A stretch of DNA of 64,000 nucleotides from Pseudoneobacillus sp052180215 (GTDB lineage Bacteria; Bacillota; Bacilli; Bacillales; Cytobacillaceae): assembly GCF_052180215.1 (NCBI RefSeq), contig NZ_CP197471.1, positions 778,001 to 842,000 of the forward strand. The letters run 5' to 3'. Positions 15,979 to 24,531 of this stretch are shown here, in pieces. The notes under the pieces were generated by a model that saw only the letters and a program-made list of their open reading frames with translations, was not told where the DNA came from and did no database searches. How positions within the stretch are numbered: the first letter of the stretch is position 1; the number at the start of each line of letters is the position of its first letter. The position numbers and the translations under genes were made by a program.

Positions 15979-16653
15979 ATGAGAAATGATCAAGTATCTA
16001 CATATGAAGAAGCAGTCCAAGTAATTAAAGAAGTTGGAATGTTGCCGCTTGCACCGTTATTACCCGATTATCCATCATTGGACAGTATCACTGAAAAAAA
16101 TCAATGGCATTCAGGGACCGAGAATGATCCTTGGATATGTCGTACTAGATTTGCTGCCGATGGAATTGCTGCTTATGGAAAGTTCATCAAGAAGAAGGCT
16201 ATTTTTCTCTCAAAAGAGCAACTTCCATTATTTAAATCTGCTTTAGGATATTCAGAGAGTGTAGAAGGACGTTATCATAATGGCTATGTTTCAAAGGAAG
16301 CATTTGATTTGTATACCATCATCAGTCAGGAACAGGGAATTGACACTAGGGTTTTAAGAGCAAAGGCAGGAATGAAAGATAAGGAGAATAAAAGGGCCTT
16401 TGACAATGCATTAGTTGAATTGCAGGGGAGTCTGGATATCGTCATTTCAGGCGTCAAAGAAAAGCAAGATGAATTTGGTGAAAAGAATGGTTGGAGTACT
16501 ACGGCTTATGAAACTTATGATCATTGGGCGAATAAACACCAAGTCTCTGATTGTCCATTAAATCAAAAAGAGGCTGTCGAAGCGCTTCTTCATCTTTTTG
16601 AAGCAAGCTGTCCCCCTGAGACTTTGAGAAAAATCGAAAAAATATTGAAATAA
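15979..16653 (+). CDS. AlkZ-related protein
   Basis: A 224-residue soluble protein that resembles Bacillus proteins labelled AlkZ-related, after the winged-helix DNA glycosylase AlkZ/YcaQ. Visible features are WHSGTENDPWICRTRFAADGIAAYGKF (about 42-68, two pieces), a FLSKEQLPLFKSAL helix, and LRAKAGMKDKENKRAFDNALVELQ, which looks like a winged-helix arm. It is shorter than true AlkZ, so glycosylase activity is uncertain. ATG 15979 follows GAGGG. Confidence 0.6.
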   Translation: MRNDQVSTYEEAVQVIKEVGMLPLAPLLPDYPSLDSITEKNQWHSGTENDPWICRTRFAADGIAAYGKFIKKKAIFLSKEQLPLFKSALGYSESVEGRYHNGYVSKEAFDLYTIISQEQGIDTRVLRAKAGMKDKENKRAFDNALVELQGSLDIVISGVKEKQDEFGEKNGWSTTAYETYDHWANKHQVSDCPLNQKEAVEALLHLFEASCPPETLRKIEKILK

Positions 16654-16654
16654 C

Positions 16655-16686
16655 ACTGTTCACTTTTAGAACAGTGTTTTTTTGAA
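16655..16686 (+). terminator. Terminator of the AlkZ-related gene
   Basis: AACACTGTTC and GAACAGTGTT with a 6-base loop, then seven Ts. Confidence 0.9.
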
Positions 16687-16787
16687 ATAACGCAGATAAA
16701 AGTAGGTAGGCGTAACTTAGGTTAACTAGTTCAAATAAGTGAGGAAGCAATAGAAATAGCAGGATCATTTCTTAGTTCGTTCGGATT

Positions 16788-16977
16788 GGAACATGTAGCG
16801 GACTTACGTTCCGTTATTTCAGTAAAAACATATGATTTTTGTAAGTTAAAGGACTCACGTTCCGTTATTTAGTTAATTTGAAGTTATTTTTAGTGATTTC
16901 GGGCAAATAACGGAACTGGTGTCCGTAAGAGCTATGAAAAAGAGGGATATTTGCAAAATAACGGATTCTCAGTCCCA
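16788..16977. repeat. Palindromic CGGAC/TTCCG intergenic repeat units (4 copies)
   Basis: Four ~24-base units: GCGGACTTACGTTCCGTTAT (about 16798), AGGACTCACGTTCCGTTAT (about 16851), then inverted AATAACGGAACTGGTGTCCG (about 16905) and AATAACGGATTCTCAGTCC (about 16957). Two face forward, two reverse. The rest of the 16690-17186 gap holds no gene that I can support. A related set lies at 36051-36315. Confidence 0.7.
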
Positions 16978-17186
16978 TAATAATTTAATCAACATATGTA
17001 GTGGGCTTCATTGAGAATTAGGCGAATATAAAAGAATTTATTTTAACTACTTACACACAGATGGCACTCCTTTTATAACTTTGAAAAATATCAAACTAAA
17101 AAAATTTTAAATTTCCTCTTGAAAAGTATACTAGAAATATATTAATATAATAAATGTCTTCACAAGGTAGTAATATTGTTAAATAC

Positions 17187-17261
17187 GGCCCATTGGTCAA
17201 GCGGTTAAGACACCGCCCTTTCACGGCGGTAACACGGGTTCGAATCCCGTATGGGTCACCA
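17187..17261 (+). tRNA. tRNA-Glu (TTC)
   Basis: Full cloverleaf: acceptor GGCCCAT with ATGGGTC, anticodon loop CTTTCAC (anticodon TTC), T-arm GGGTTCGAATCCC, encoded CCA end. Confidence 0.97.
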
Positions 17262-17269
17262 ACTTTTTT

Positions 17270-17527
17270 TCGCAACAGCAAAAAGAAAGTTCCTTAACAT
17301 CGCGACAGCGAAACGACAACAAATATGGAGGATTAGCTCAGCTGGGAGAGCATCTGCCTTACAAGCAGAGGGTCGGCGGTTCGATCCCGTCATCCTCCAC
17401 CAACTTTTTTTCGCGACAGCGAAAAGAAAGTTCCTTAACATCGTGACAACGAAAAGAACTTTCCATAATCGCGATAGCGAAAAGAAAGTTCCTTAACATC
17501 GTGACAGCGAAAAGCACTTCCTTAAAA
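17270..17527 (+). repeat. ~30-bp repeats in the tRNA spacers (6 units)
   Basis: Units begin TCGCGACAGCGAAAAG and continue AAAGTTCCTTAACA. They lie at 17270-17299, 17300-17320 (short), 17411-17440, 17441-17468, 17469-17498 and 17499-17527, interrupted by tRNA-Val. Each contains a small TTCGC-GACA-GCGAA type stem. Confidence 0.85.
17327..17402 (+). tRNA. tRNA-Val (TAC)
   Basis: Acceptor GGAGGAT with ATCCTCC, D-arm TAGCTCAGCTGGGAGAGCA, anticodon loop CTTACAA (TAC), T-arm CGGTTCGATCCCG, encoded CCA. Confidence 0.97.
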
Positions 17528-17546
17528 GAGAAAGCAATAATAACCT

Positions 17547-17620
17547 AGGGGCATAGTTTAAAGGTAGAACTAAGGTCTCCAAAACCTTCAGTGTGGGTTC
17601 GATTCCTACTGCCCCTGCCA
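17547..17620 (+). tRNA. tRNA-Trp (CCA)
   Basis: Acceptor AGGGGCA with TGCCCCT, anticodon loop CTCCAAA (CCA), T-arm GGGTTCGATTCC, encoded CCA. Confidence 0.96.
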
Positions 17621-17643
17621 TCTTCATTTGGCAGATCTATAAT

Positions 17644-17717
17644 GCGGGTGTAGTTTAATGGTAAAACCTCAGCCTTCCAAGCTGATGTCGTGGGTTCGAT
17701 TCCCATCACCCGCTCCA
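17644..17717 (+). tRNA. tRNA-Gly (TCC)
   Basis: Acceptor GCGGGTG with CACCCGC, anticodon loop CTTCCAA (TCC), T-arm GGGTTCGATTCCC, encoded CCA. Confidence 0.97.
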
Positions 17718-17737
17718 TACATATTGTGACCAACGCA

Positions 17738-17778
17738 GTGTTTCAATTTTAAAAATTGAAGTATTGCGTTTTTTTTTT
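17738..17778 (+). terminator. Terminator of the tRNA cluster
   Basis: AACGCA-TG-TTTCAATTTT pairs with AAAATTGAA-TGCGTT and ten Ts follow on the plus strand; the minus strand has no T-run, so it serves the tRNAs. Confidence 0.9.
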
Positions 17779-17782
17779 GCTT

Positions 17783-18724
17783 TTATTTTTGAAATGCCCC
17801 TACTGTAAAATCGATCATATAGGAAGCGATATAGTAAGCGATTAAGGAAAACATAGCTTTGTCCCAGCCAAAAACAAATCCGGCACAACAGAAAATGAAG
17901 ACATTGATAAACATGACGACTTTTCCTATTGAAAATGAGGTCCTCTTATTAACGAAGATCCCTATTATTTCTGTACCGTCGAGAGACCCCCCAGACCGGA
18001 TGACCATCCCAACACCGATACCTAAAAGTGCACCTCCCATAATCGATGCTAAAAAAGGATTATCAGTTGGAACTGGAACATTGTATAGAAAAAACGTCAC
18101 TAAGGATAAAAGGGTAATACCTAACAAAGTCATGACCAAAAACTTTTTGCCAAATTGTCTGTAACCTAAGTAGAGGAAGGGTAGATTTAGAATTAATAGG
18201 AAAAACTCTAATTTAAAGCCTGTTAAATAGGACATGATGATCGATACTCCTACAATTCCACCATCAATAATTTTATTAGGGACTAAGAAAAATTCCAATC
18301 CCAATGATACAAATAGGGCCCCTATTAGAATAAAAAAGGCTCTTATAATAAATTGAGATGGAGACATTCTACTGCGGACCAGCTTTTCATTTTCTAACGA
18401 GAAAAACTTAACCATGATAAATGCAGGTACCAAAAATCCGATCGTTTCTTCCATAAAGGCAATGGCTTTAGACCATCCAACTGGTTTAATTTCACTATAG
18501 CCATGGGATATAAAGGTGGTCGCACTAAAATGAAAAGCTCTTATTACTTTTTCCGGAAATAATACATGCTGCTTACTTGTTGAAACTTCCTCTTTTAAAG
18601 ACCCTAAGCCTAAGAAATCTAGTAGAAGATACAAAAGACTAAATAAAATAAAAACATTTACATAAAGGAAGATAAAGATAAGTAAGGGATAAAATTTTCC
18701 AATCCTTTTCATATGTATAGGCAT
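17783..18724 (-). CDS. Ion-channel-like domain fused to a YitT-type membrane domain
   Basis: A 313-residue membrane protein with unusual architecture. Residues ~10-110 look like a two-helix K+ channel unit: helix 1 (10-38), pore helix FHFSATTF (64-71), filter-like SHGYSEIKPV (73-82) where a channel would have VGYGDIYPV, then a second helix. Residues ~125-310 are a YitT-type five-helix domain (FLVPNKIIDGGIVGVSII; SGGSLDGTEI). The usual C-terminal DUF2179 domain is absent; a terminator follows the stop. The Gly-Tyr-Ser-Glu filter makes K+ selectivity doubtful. ATG 18724 is behind AAAGGA. Transport function is inference. Confidence 0.75.
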   Translation of the reverse strand: MPIHMKRIGKFYPLLIFIFLYVNVFILFSLLYLLLDFLGLGSLKEEVSTSKQHVLFPEKVIRAFHFSATTFISHGYSEIKPVGWSKAIAFMEETIGFLVPAFIMVKFFSLENEKLVRSRMSPSQFIIRAFFILIGALFVSLGLEFFLVPNKIIDGGIVGVSIIMSYLTGFKLEFFLLILNLPFLYLGYRQFGKKFLVMTLLGITLLSLVTFFLYNVPVPTDNPFLASIMGGALLGIGVGMVIRSGGSLDGTEIIGIFVNKRTSFSIGKVVMFINVFIFCCAGFVFGWDKAMFSLIAYYIASYMIDFTVGAFQK

Positions 18725-18825
18725 CCCGCTTAATTCCTTTCTAATGGACAGGTTGTGTTTTCATTTTATGAATGCCATTTGATGATTAATACAGCATAAA
18801 AATAAATATTTCATCTAGGAATATA

Positions 18826-18864
18826 GAAAAAGTGTCAGGCTCTTATCTAAGCCTGACACTTTCT
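18826..18864 (-). terminator. Terminator of the MFS gene
   Basis: AAGTGTCAGGCT and AGCCTGACACTT pair; T-rich on the minus strand. Confidence 0.85.
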
Positions 18865-20067
18865 TTATAATGGTTTGGTTTGAGCTTTCCCTAATAATAG
18901 ATAATAAAGCAGGAGTGCAACAGTGACGGAGATAGCAGCTGTTATATAAATACTGGAGTATCCGAATAAAAAGGCTACTTGCCCGAATACCATTGCCCCT
19001 ACACCAATTCCTAAGTCAAAGAAGGAGAAAAAGGTAGCAGTGGCCATCCCTTTTCGGTTAGCAGGAGAAGCTTCAACTGACCATGCTTGTAATCCAGGTT
19101 GGATCATCCCGAATCCTAGTCCATACAATACACCCGCCGCATATAGGCTTAAGCTGTTTGGTAACCAAGCTAGAAAGAGCATGGCAATGATAATAAGGAG
19201 TGCACCTGGAGGAAAAATGGCCTTATGACCTTTCTCATCATAAATCTTTCCTGCAAATGTTCTCGTCAACATTAAGGCCATTGCATAGAAAAGGAAATAC
19301 CATTGTATCCCTGTTATGCCTTTTTGCGTGGTGTATAACGGTAAAAAGGCAGCGATTCCGCCAAATGTAAATGTAATAAAAAATAAGAGGATAGACGGTC
19401 GAATGGCACTTTTTTCATATATATCCCATTTTTTTGCTGCCGTCTTTTGTTTTGGCTGCTCCACTTTTTTAAACCTTAGCTGTGATGATAAGACTAAAGC
19501 GATTAAGCCAAGAGCTGCACATATAAAAAACAGTTGTGTAAATGTTAGGATACCTGCCAAAAATAATCCAAGTGTGGGTCCGAACGCTAGAGCCAAATTA
19601 CCGAATAAACCGTAATATCCCATCCCTTCGCCACGTCGTTTAGCAGGAATTAAATCGGTTGCAATCGTACCGGATGCCGTTGTAGAAAAGCCCCAGCCTA
19701 AGCCTTGAACCATTCGCATGAGAAATAGAAAGAATAAGCTCCCTACAATTCCGTATGTACCGACGGAAATCACAAATATCGCTAATCCCAGCAAATAGAC
19801 CTTACGTCGGCCCCATGATTCCAAAGCATGGCCAGCGTAAGGCCTTATGAGAAGGGCTGAGAATGTAAATATTCCAACAACCATTCCAATTAATTGGTCG
19901 TTTCCACCTAATTTTTCAACAAATAGGGGAATGGTCGGTAAAGTCATTTGAAATCCAAGAAAAATAAAAAAGTTTGAAAGACATATTAAAGTAAAATCAC
20001 GTGTCCAGATTTTTTCTTTATTTATTCCGCTTTGTAACGGTGCGTCTTTTATTAAAGGTGTACCCAT
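18865..20067 (-). CDS. MFS transporter, drug-efflux type
   Basis: A 400-residue major facilitator with 12 predicted helices. Loop 2-3 carries the MFS signature RPYAGHALESWGRRKVYL (about 75-92), helix 4-5 has RMVQGLGWGFSTTA, and the second half repeats the motif in RTFAGKIYDEKGHK. The family fits Bacillus YfkF/YwoG-type exporters; substrate is unknown. ATG 20067 follows GGAGGAGGGG. Single-gene unit on the minus strand, divergent from the HAD hydrolase gene. Confidence 0.88.
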   Translation of the reverse strand: MGTPLIKDAPLQSGINKEKIWTRDFTLICLSNFFIFLGFQMTLPTIPLFVEKLGGNDQLIGMVVGIFTFSALLIRPYAGHALESWGRRKVYLLGLAIFVISVGTYGIVGSLFFLFLMRMVQGLGWGFSTTASGTIATDLIPAKRRGEGMGYYGLFGNLALAFGPTLGLFLAGILTFTQLFFICAALGLIALVLSSQLRFKKVEQPKQKTAAKKWDIYEKSAIRPSILLFFITFTFGGIAAFLPLYTTQKGITGIQWYFLFYAMALMLTRTFAGKIYDEKGHKAIFPPGALLIIIAMLFLAWLPNSLSLYAAGVLYGLGFGMIQPGLQAWSVEASPANRKGMATATFFSFFDLGIGVGAMVFGQVAFLFGYSSIYITAAISVTVALLLYYLLLGKAQTKPL

Positions 20068-20252
20068 TGAAATTTCCCCTCCTCCTAACTTTTTATATTA
20101 TTTCGATTATCTAAATAGTACTTCTATTTTATTAAAATTTGCTGTGAAAAGATATCTTTATTTGTTGAAAGTGAATAAGCAAATTGTTAGAAGGTTATCC
20201 AGAAAAGGGGTAGAATGTACATCATGAGTGCAACTTGGAAAGGGGTAATGAA

Positions 20253-20939
20253 ATGGCAATAAAAGCAATCTTTTTAGATTTTTATGGAACGGTTGTTCAT
20301 GAAGAAGAGGCATCTCTCATTGAGATATGTCATAAAATCAAAGAAGAATCCGATACGGAAAGCTCCTTTGAGGAAATCGGCTATTATTGGATGAAGCAGT
20401 TTAATCAAGTATTAAACAACAGCCATGGTGAGAAATTCCTCAAACAAAGGGATGTAAGTACCACTTCATTACAAAATACGCTTGCCCATTTCCAATCCAG
20501 TGCAAAGGAAGAAGAATTGCTCGAACTCATGTTTAGTCAATGGAAAAGCCCGGCTATTTATGAGGATGCAGTTGAGTTCTTTGAAAAAAATACTCTTCCT
20601 GTCTATATTTTGTCTAATGTGGATTCCTCTGATATTATGGAAGCCATCCAATTATTGAACATTAAAGTCGATGGCGTTGTCACGAGTGAAGATGTGAAGG
20701 TTTATAAACCTCACCGTGATATGTTTAACCATGCTCTGGAGCTTAGCGGCTATTCGCCAGAGGAGGTTCTTCATGTTGGGGACTCTTTAACAAGCGATGT
20801 TCTTGGTGCCAACCAGGTAGGAATTAACAGTGTTTGGTTAAACAGACAAGGCAAGGCGGCCACAGGAGATTCGAAGCCAAATTTTGTGGTTAAAAACCTA
20901 AATGAGGTTTTAGATATACCAGCATTGATTAAAATTTAA
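20253..20939 (+). CDS. HAD family hydrolase
   Basis: A 228-residue HAD phosphatase-like protein. Motif I is FLDFYGTVV (nucleophile Asp9; the usual second Asp is Tyr, as in many HAD members), motif II LSNVDSS, motif III the Lys of VKVYKPH, and motif IV HVGDSLTSDVLGA. The helical cap between residues ~16 and 95 is of C1 type. ATG 20253 is placed after AAAGGGG; the TTG 20235 alternative overlaps the ribosome site. Substrate unknown. Confidence 0.88.
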   Translation: MAIKAIFLDFYGTVVHEEEASLIEICHKIKEESDTESSFEEIGYYWMKQFNQVLNNSHGEKFLKQRDVSTTSLQNTLAHFQSSAKEEELLELMFSQWKSPAIYEDAVEFFEKNTLPVYILSNVDSSDIMEAIQLLNIKVDGVVTSEDVKVYKPHRDMFNHALELSGYSPEEVLHVGDSLTSDVLGANQVGINSVWLNRQGKAATGDSKPNFVVKNLNEVLDIPALIKI

Positions 20940-20952
20940 TAAAACATCTACT

Positions 20953-20988
20953 AAAAGAGTACTGTATACCCAATACAGTACTCTTTTT
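20953..20988 (+). terminator. Terminator of the HAD gene
   Basis: AAAAGAGTACTGTAT and ATACAGTACTCTTTTT pair with a short loop and T-run. Confidence 0.9.
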
Positions 20989-21013
20989 AACGGAGATTTT
21001 TTTGAAAAAGCAA

Positions 21014-21108
21014 CTTATCAACCGCTTTGGAAAATTTATCAACCGAAAACGCCACTTTATCAACCTATTTTTCAATGTTATCAACCGCTTTAAAAATTTA
21101 TCAACTTC
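21014..21108. repeat. 21-bp phased TTATCAAC array (5 copies)
   Basis: TATCAAC starts at 21016, 21037, 21058, 21079 and 21099, spacing 21, 21, 21, 20. It lies between convergent genes after a terminator. The same arrangement occurs at 59870-59960. Confidence 0.85.
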
Positions 21109-21153
21109 TTGATATTTAAACCTTAATTGGATAAGTTTCCTTTAAGCATCCTT

Positions 21154-21582
21154 CTAATTTTCAAGAAATTTATAATGATAATCACTAGTATTATTCTTAC
21201 AATGTGGACAATGATAGGTAATTTCAACTTCGTGATTACATTCCGAATGAACAACCTCAAAATATTTCTTATCAAAATATTGGTTTCCCCAAATAGCGAT
21301 TGCATTTAAGACATGTTTTAAATCTTTCCCTTTCTTTGTAAGTTCGTATTCAAGGCGTGGGGGATGATGTAAATACAAATCTGAAGTTACAATCTCTGCT
21401 TCCTCGAGAGCTTTTAATCGTTCAGACAAGATATTAGGAGCAATACCTTTTAATTCCTCTTTCATTTCATTAAACTTTTTTCTACCCGTCATTAATTCAC
21501 GAATAATTAGTAAAGTCCAACGATCCCCAATTAGATCTAATGTTTTTGCAATATTGCAAGGTAAGTTATATTGTTTCCCCAT
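21154..21582 (-). CDS. HxlR family transcriptional regulator
   Basis: A 142-residue winged-helix regulator. The HxlR core is intact: CNIAKTLDLIGDRWTLLIIREL (Cys9 plus the recognition fold), MKEELKGIAPNILSERLKALE and LEYELTKKGKDL. An extra C-terminal tail holds CNHE and CPHC, a likely metal-binding or redox knuckle. Many HxlR proteins sense electrophiles or oxidants via the N-terminal Cys. It is divergent from the MBL gene at 21743, with a shared control region containing direct repeats, so that gene is its probable target. Confidence 0.9.
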   Translation of the reverse strand: MGKQYNLPCNIAKTLDLIGDRWTLLIIRELMTGRKKFNEMKEELKGIAPNILSERLKALEEAEIVTSDLYLHHPPRLEYELTKKGKDLKHVLNAIAIWGNQYFDKKYFEVVHSECNHEVEITYHCPHCKNNTSDYHYKFLEN

Positions 21583-21670
21583 AATTTCTCCCTTTCATTT
21601 CTACCGTGAATGAATTGTTTATTTTATTTTATAATACCTTTAAATTTCAAATCAATATTAAGTTGCAAAA

Positions 21671-21698
21671 AAATACTCACTATTGATAAAATACTTAC
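21671..21698 (+). promoter_or_regulatory. Possible HxlR operator
   Basis: Direct repeats AAATACTCAC (21671) and AAATACTTAC (21689), 18 bases apart, lie between the divergent regulator and MBL genes. HxlR sites often contain such TAC-T-AC elements. Binding is inferred. Confidence 0.4.
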
Positions 21699-21742
21699 AT
21701 GGAACAATTTTCCACACTTTTTTTAATTGGGAGGGATCTTTC

Positions 21743-22531
21743 ATGTTCATTCAAAAATTATCATGGGCGGGTATAAAAGTTAGTTTAGGCACAACTAGTA
21801 TTCTAATTGATCCTATTGAAAACCCTAAGAAATTTTTTCAACTGGGAGGAAATCCAAAGGAAAATTTAATTAAGTTTTCAGACCTGGGAGAAATAGCGGC
21901 TATTCTCATTACTCATCTACACGATGACCACTTTGATCCAGAGAGTATTATTGAAACTTTCGGTACTGATATTCCGGTTTATGTTTCCTATGATTCAGTT
22001 AAAGAAGTTAAAAAATCAAAACTTACTAATGTAATAGGTGTAGGAATAGGGGAGAGCCTAAATATTGAAGAATTACAGATAACTGCTACTTGGTCAATGG
22101 ATGGCTTTGGATCAGAACAGGTTGCATGGATCGTAGAAGGGGGAACCCAAAAAATCATTCATTGTGGTGATACTCTCTGGCATGGATATTGGTGGAAAAT
22201 AGAAAGGTTATTCGGACCTTTTGATATGGCCTTTTTACCCATTAATGGGGCCGAAATAGATATCCCAATTATGGAAGCAAGTGGTCAAATCGCATGTATG
22301 AATCCAGAACAAGCTGTTTCAGCAGCAAATCTATTAAAAGCCAAAACATTAGTTCCTATCCATTACAAAACATTTGATAATCCTCCATATTACAAAGAGA
22401 CAACAGAGATGATGGATAGATTATTTCATGCAGCACAAAACTCTAATATAAATCTGGCTTTATTAGAAACTATGGAAGTTTTAAATTTAAATCATCCTGA
22501 GAAAACAGATAGAAAGAATGTTACCTCTTAA
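21743..22531 (+). CDS. MBL-fold metallohydrolase (UlaG-like)
   Basis: A 262-residue metallo-beta-lactamase fold hydrolase. The metal motif ITHLHDDHFDP spans about 56-66 and the later ligands are IHCGDTLWHG and VPIHYKTFDNPP. The pattern fits UlaG-like lactonase/phosphodiesterase relatives; the reaction is unknown. ATG 21743 follows GGGAGGG; the frame from 21683 lacks a site. It is transcribed divergently from the HxlR regulator, suggesting control by an electrophile or oxidant signal. Confidence 0.88.
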   Translation: MFIQKLSWAGIKVSLGTTSILIDPIENPKKFFQLGGNPKENLIKFSDLGEIAAILITHLHDDHFDPESIIETFGTDIPVYVSYDSVKEVKKSKLTNVIGVGIGESLNIEELQITATWSMDGFGSEQVAWIVEGGTQKIIHCGDTLWHGYWWKIERLFGPFDMAFLPINGAEIDIPIMEASGQIACMNPEQAVSAANLLKAKTLVPIHYKTFDNPPYYKETTEMMDRLFHAAQNSNINLALLETMEVLNLNHPEKTDRKNVTS

Positions 22532-22540
22532 TAGTTATGT

Positions 22541-22571
22541 CCTCAGCCCAAAAAAAGGGTGAGGATTTTTA
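22541..22571 (+). terminator. Terminator of the MBL gene
   Basis: CCTCAGCCC and GGGTGAGG pair around an A-rich loop, followed by ATTTTTATTTTT. Confidence 0.8.
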
Positions 22572-22684
22572 TTTTTGAAAGAATGGTGGAAAAACTTAAA
22601 TATTAGAACATAATCCCAAAAAGGTATACAATAATACTGAACTTTCATAATCTTGTGTCAAACTATTAGAAGGAGGTCGTACCC

Positions 22685-24481
22685 ATGACTACGACTACAT
22701 ATACTTCCAGAGCGGAAGTACCCACTCTTGAAAAATGGAACCTAGAAGATATTTATAGCGATTTAAATAACTGGGAAGAAGATTTTCAGCTAATCGATCA
22801 ATTAAAGGATGAATTAAAGAAATATGATGGAGCCATCCACAATGGCCAAAGCCTTTTCCAATTTTTAAAACAACAAGAAGAATTGTCCTATAAACTAAAT
22901 CATCTATATGCCTATTCTATGTTGAAGGTGGATGAAGATACGAGAGTGACTTCATCTCAAGCCCTGTTGGATCGTGTAAAAGCACTCAGTATCAAAGTAA
23001 GTGCAGCAACTTCCTTCTTTATGCCTTTTCTTTTAAGTTTGGAAGAGGAGACGCTTAAAGGATACATAGCAGAAGAAGATGGATTGAAATATTTTGAAGA
23101 GGATTTATTAGAGTCGTTCCGCTATAAGGCACATGTATTAAACAAGGATCAGGAAGAGCTTTTATCACAGTTAGGAGAAGCACTGTCTGCACCTAGTCAC
23201 ACTTTCGGCATGATCAATAATGCTGATATTAAATTCGGAGAAGTAACGAGTGAGAATGGTGAAAAGGTTGAGCTAACAAGAGGAATGTATTCTAAATTAA
23301 TAGAAGACGAGGACCGGGAAAAGCGTCGTGAAGCATACAAATCTTATTACAAACCGTATGTAGAGTCGAAAAATACGATTGCTTCTACCCTTTCTGCAGC
23401 CATTAAAAACAATGTGACCATGTCAAAAGTTCGGAACTATCCTTCAGCATTAGAAAAAGCACTTTTCAGTGATAACGTACCTAAAGAGGTTTATGAAAAT
23501 CTGATTAAAGCAACAAAGGAAAATATTGCTCCAATGCATCGTTATTCCGAAATTAGAAAAGAAAAGCTGCAGTTAGATGAACTTCGCCAATATGATTTGA
23601 ATGTACCTTTAGTAAAAGGTGTCAAACAAGTGATTCCTTATGACGAAGCCTATGAAATCATGTTAAAGGGATTAGCACCTCTTGGGGAGGAATATATCAA
23701 TACCTTGAAAGATTTTAAAGAGAAACGTTATCTTGATGTAAGGGAGACGCCAGGGAAACGTTCAGGCGCCTACAATCTTGGTATTTATGGAGTGCATCCA
23801 TATATTCTCTTGAACCACCGCGATGATTTAGATAGTTTATTTACGTTGGCACATGAGTGTGGACATGGGGTTCACAGCAAGCTAAGCTCTCAGCATCAGC
23901 CGCAAATTACAGCACGTTATAGTATTTTTGTTGCGGAGGTAGCATCAACAGTCAATGAAGTTTTATTAATTAATTACTTATTAAACACCGAAAAAGACAA
24001 AGAGGTTCGAAAGCACTTAATCAATCATTTTATTGATCAATTCAAAGGAACATTCTTTACACAGGTTATGTTTGCGGAATTTGAAAAGAGAACGCATGAA
24101 TTGGCAGAACAGGGAGTTCCATTAAATGTAGAGGTCTTCAATCAGACCTATGAAGCTTTGTTTAGAGAGTACAATGGAGATGCGATTATCTTTGATGAGG
24201 AAGTAAAGTATGGTTGGTCAAGAATCCCGCATTTCTATCGACCTTTCTACGTTTACAAATACGCAACTGGTTTTGCTTCTGCGATCCATTTAGCTACTAA
24301 AATTTTAGAAGGCGACAAGCAAACATTAGAGTCGTATTTAGAATTTTTAAAGAGCGGAAGTTCAGATTATCCGTTGGAATTATTAAAAAAGACTGGTGTA
24401 GACTTAACGACACCAACCCCAATCGAAAATGCGCTTAACCGTTTCAACGAATTGGTAGAAGAGTTTTCTAACTTGGCATAA
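22685..24481 (+). CDS. pepF: Oligoendopeptidase F
   Basis: A 598-residue M3B zinc peptidase that cleaves short peptides in the cytosol. The catalytic HECGH is at residues 390-394 in LFTLAHECGHGVHS and the third ligand region is FVAEVASTVNE. Length and N-terminal TYTSRAEVPTLEKWNLEDIYSD match PepF exactly. Ribosome site GAAGGAGG precedes ATG 22685. Single-gene unit with a terminator shared with the convergent CBO0543 pair. A second, different M3 peptidase is at the window end. Confidence 0.95.
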   Translation: MTTTTYTSRAEVPTLEKWNLEDIYSDLNNWEEDFQLIDQLKDELKKYDGAIHNGQSLFQFLKQQEELSYKLNHLYAYSMLKVDEDTRVTSSQALLDRVKALSIKVSAATSFFMPFLLSLEEETLKGYIAEEDGLKYFEEDLLESFRYKAHVLNKDQEELLSQLGEALSAPSHTFGMINNADIKFGEVTSENGEKVELTRGMYSKLIEDEDREKRREAYKSYYKPYVESKNTIASTLSAAIKNNVTMSKVRNYPSALEKALFSDNVPKEVYENLIKATKENIAPMHRYSEIRKEKLQLDELRQYDLNVPLVKGVKQVIPYDEAYEIMLKGLAPLGEEYINTLKDFKEKRYLDVRETPGKRSGAYNLGIYGVHPYILLNHRDDLDSLFTLAHECGHGVHSKLSSQHQPQITARYSIFVAEVASTVNEVLLINYLLNTEKDKEVRKHLINHFIDQFKGTFFTQVMFAEFEKRTHELAEQGVPLNVEVFNQTYEALFREYNGDAIIFDEEVKYGWSRIPHFYRPFYVYKYATGFASAIHLATKILEGDKQTLESYLEFLKSGSSDYPLELLKKTGVDLTTPTPIENALNRFNELVEEFSNLA

Positions 24482-24487
24482 ACAAGA

Positions 24488-24531
24488 AAAGCACTCTTTA
24501 TTGAATAACAAAAGAGTGCTTTCTCTTTTTA
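24488..24531. terminator. Bidirectional terminator, pepF / CBO0543
   Basis: AAAGCACTCTTT and AAAGAGTGCTTT pair; T-rich on the plus side, A-rich before it. Confidence 0.85.

Noticed and set aside
17251..17496. Protein-coding ORF across the tRNA cluster
   Set aside because: It covers tRNA-Val and the spacer repeats; the tRNA genes explain the sequence.
21014..21108. CRISPR array
   Set aside because: Repeat cores are only 7-10 bases with a 21-base period, far shorter than CRISPR units, and no cas genes are present.
21123..21309. Mirror-image 60-residue ORFs on both strands
   Set aside because: They lie inside the 3' end of the HxlR gene in other frames and are low-complexity AT-rich shadows.
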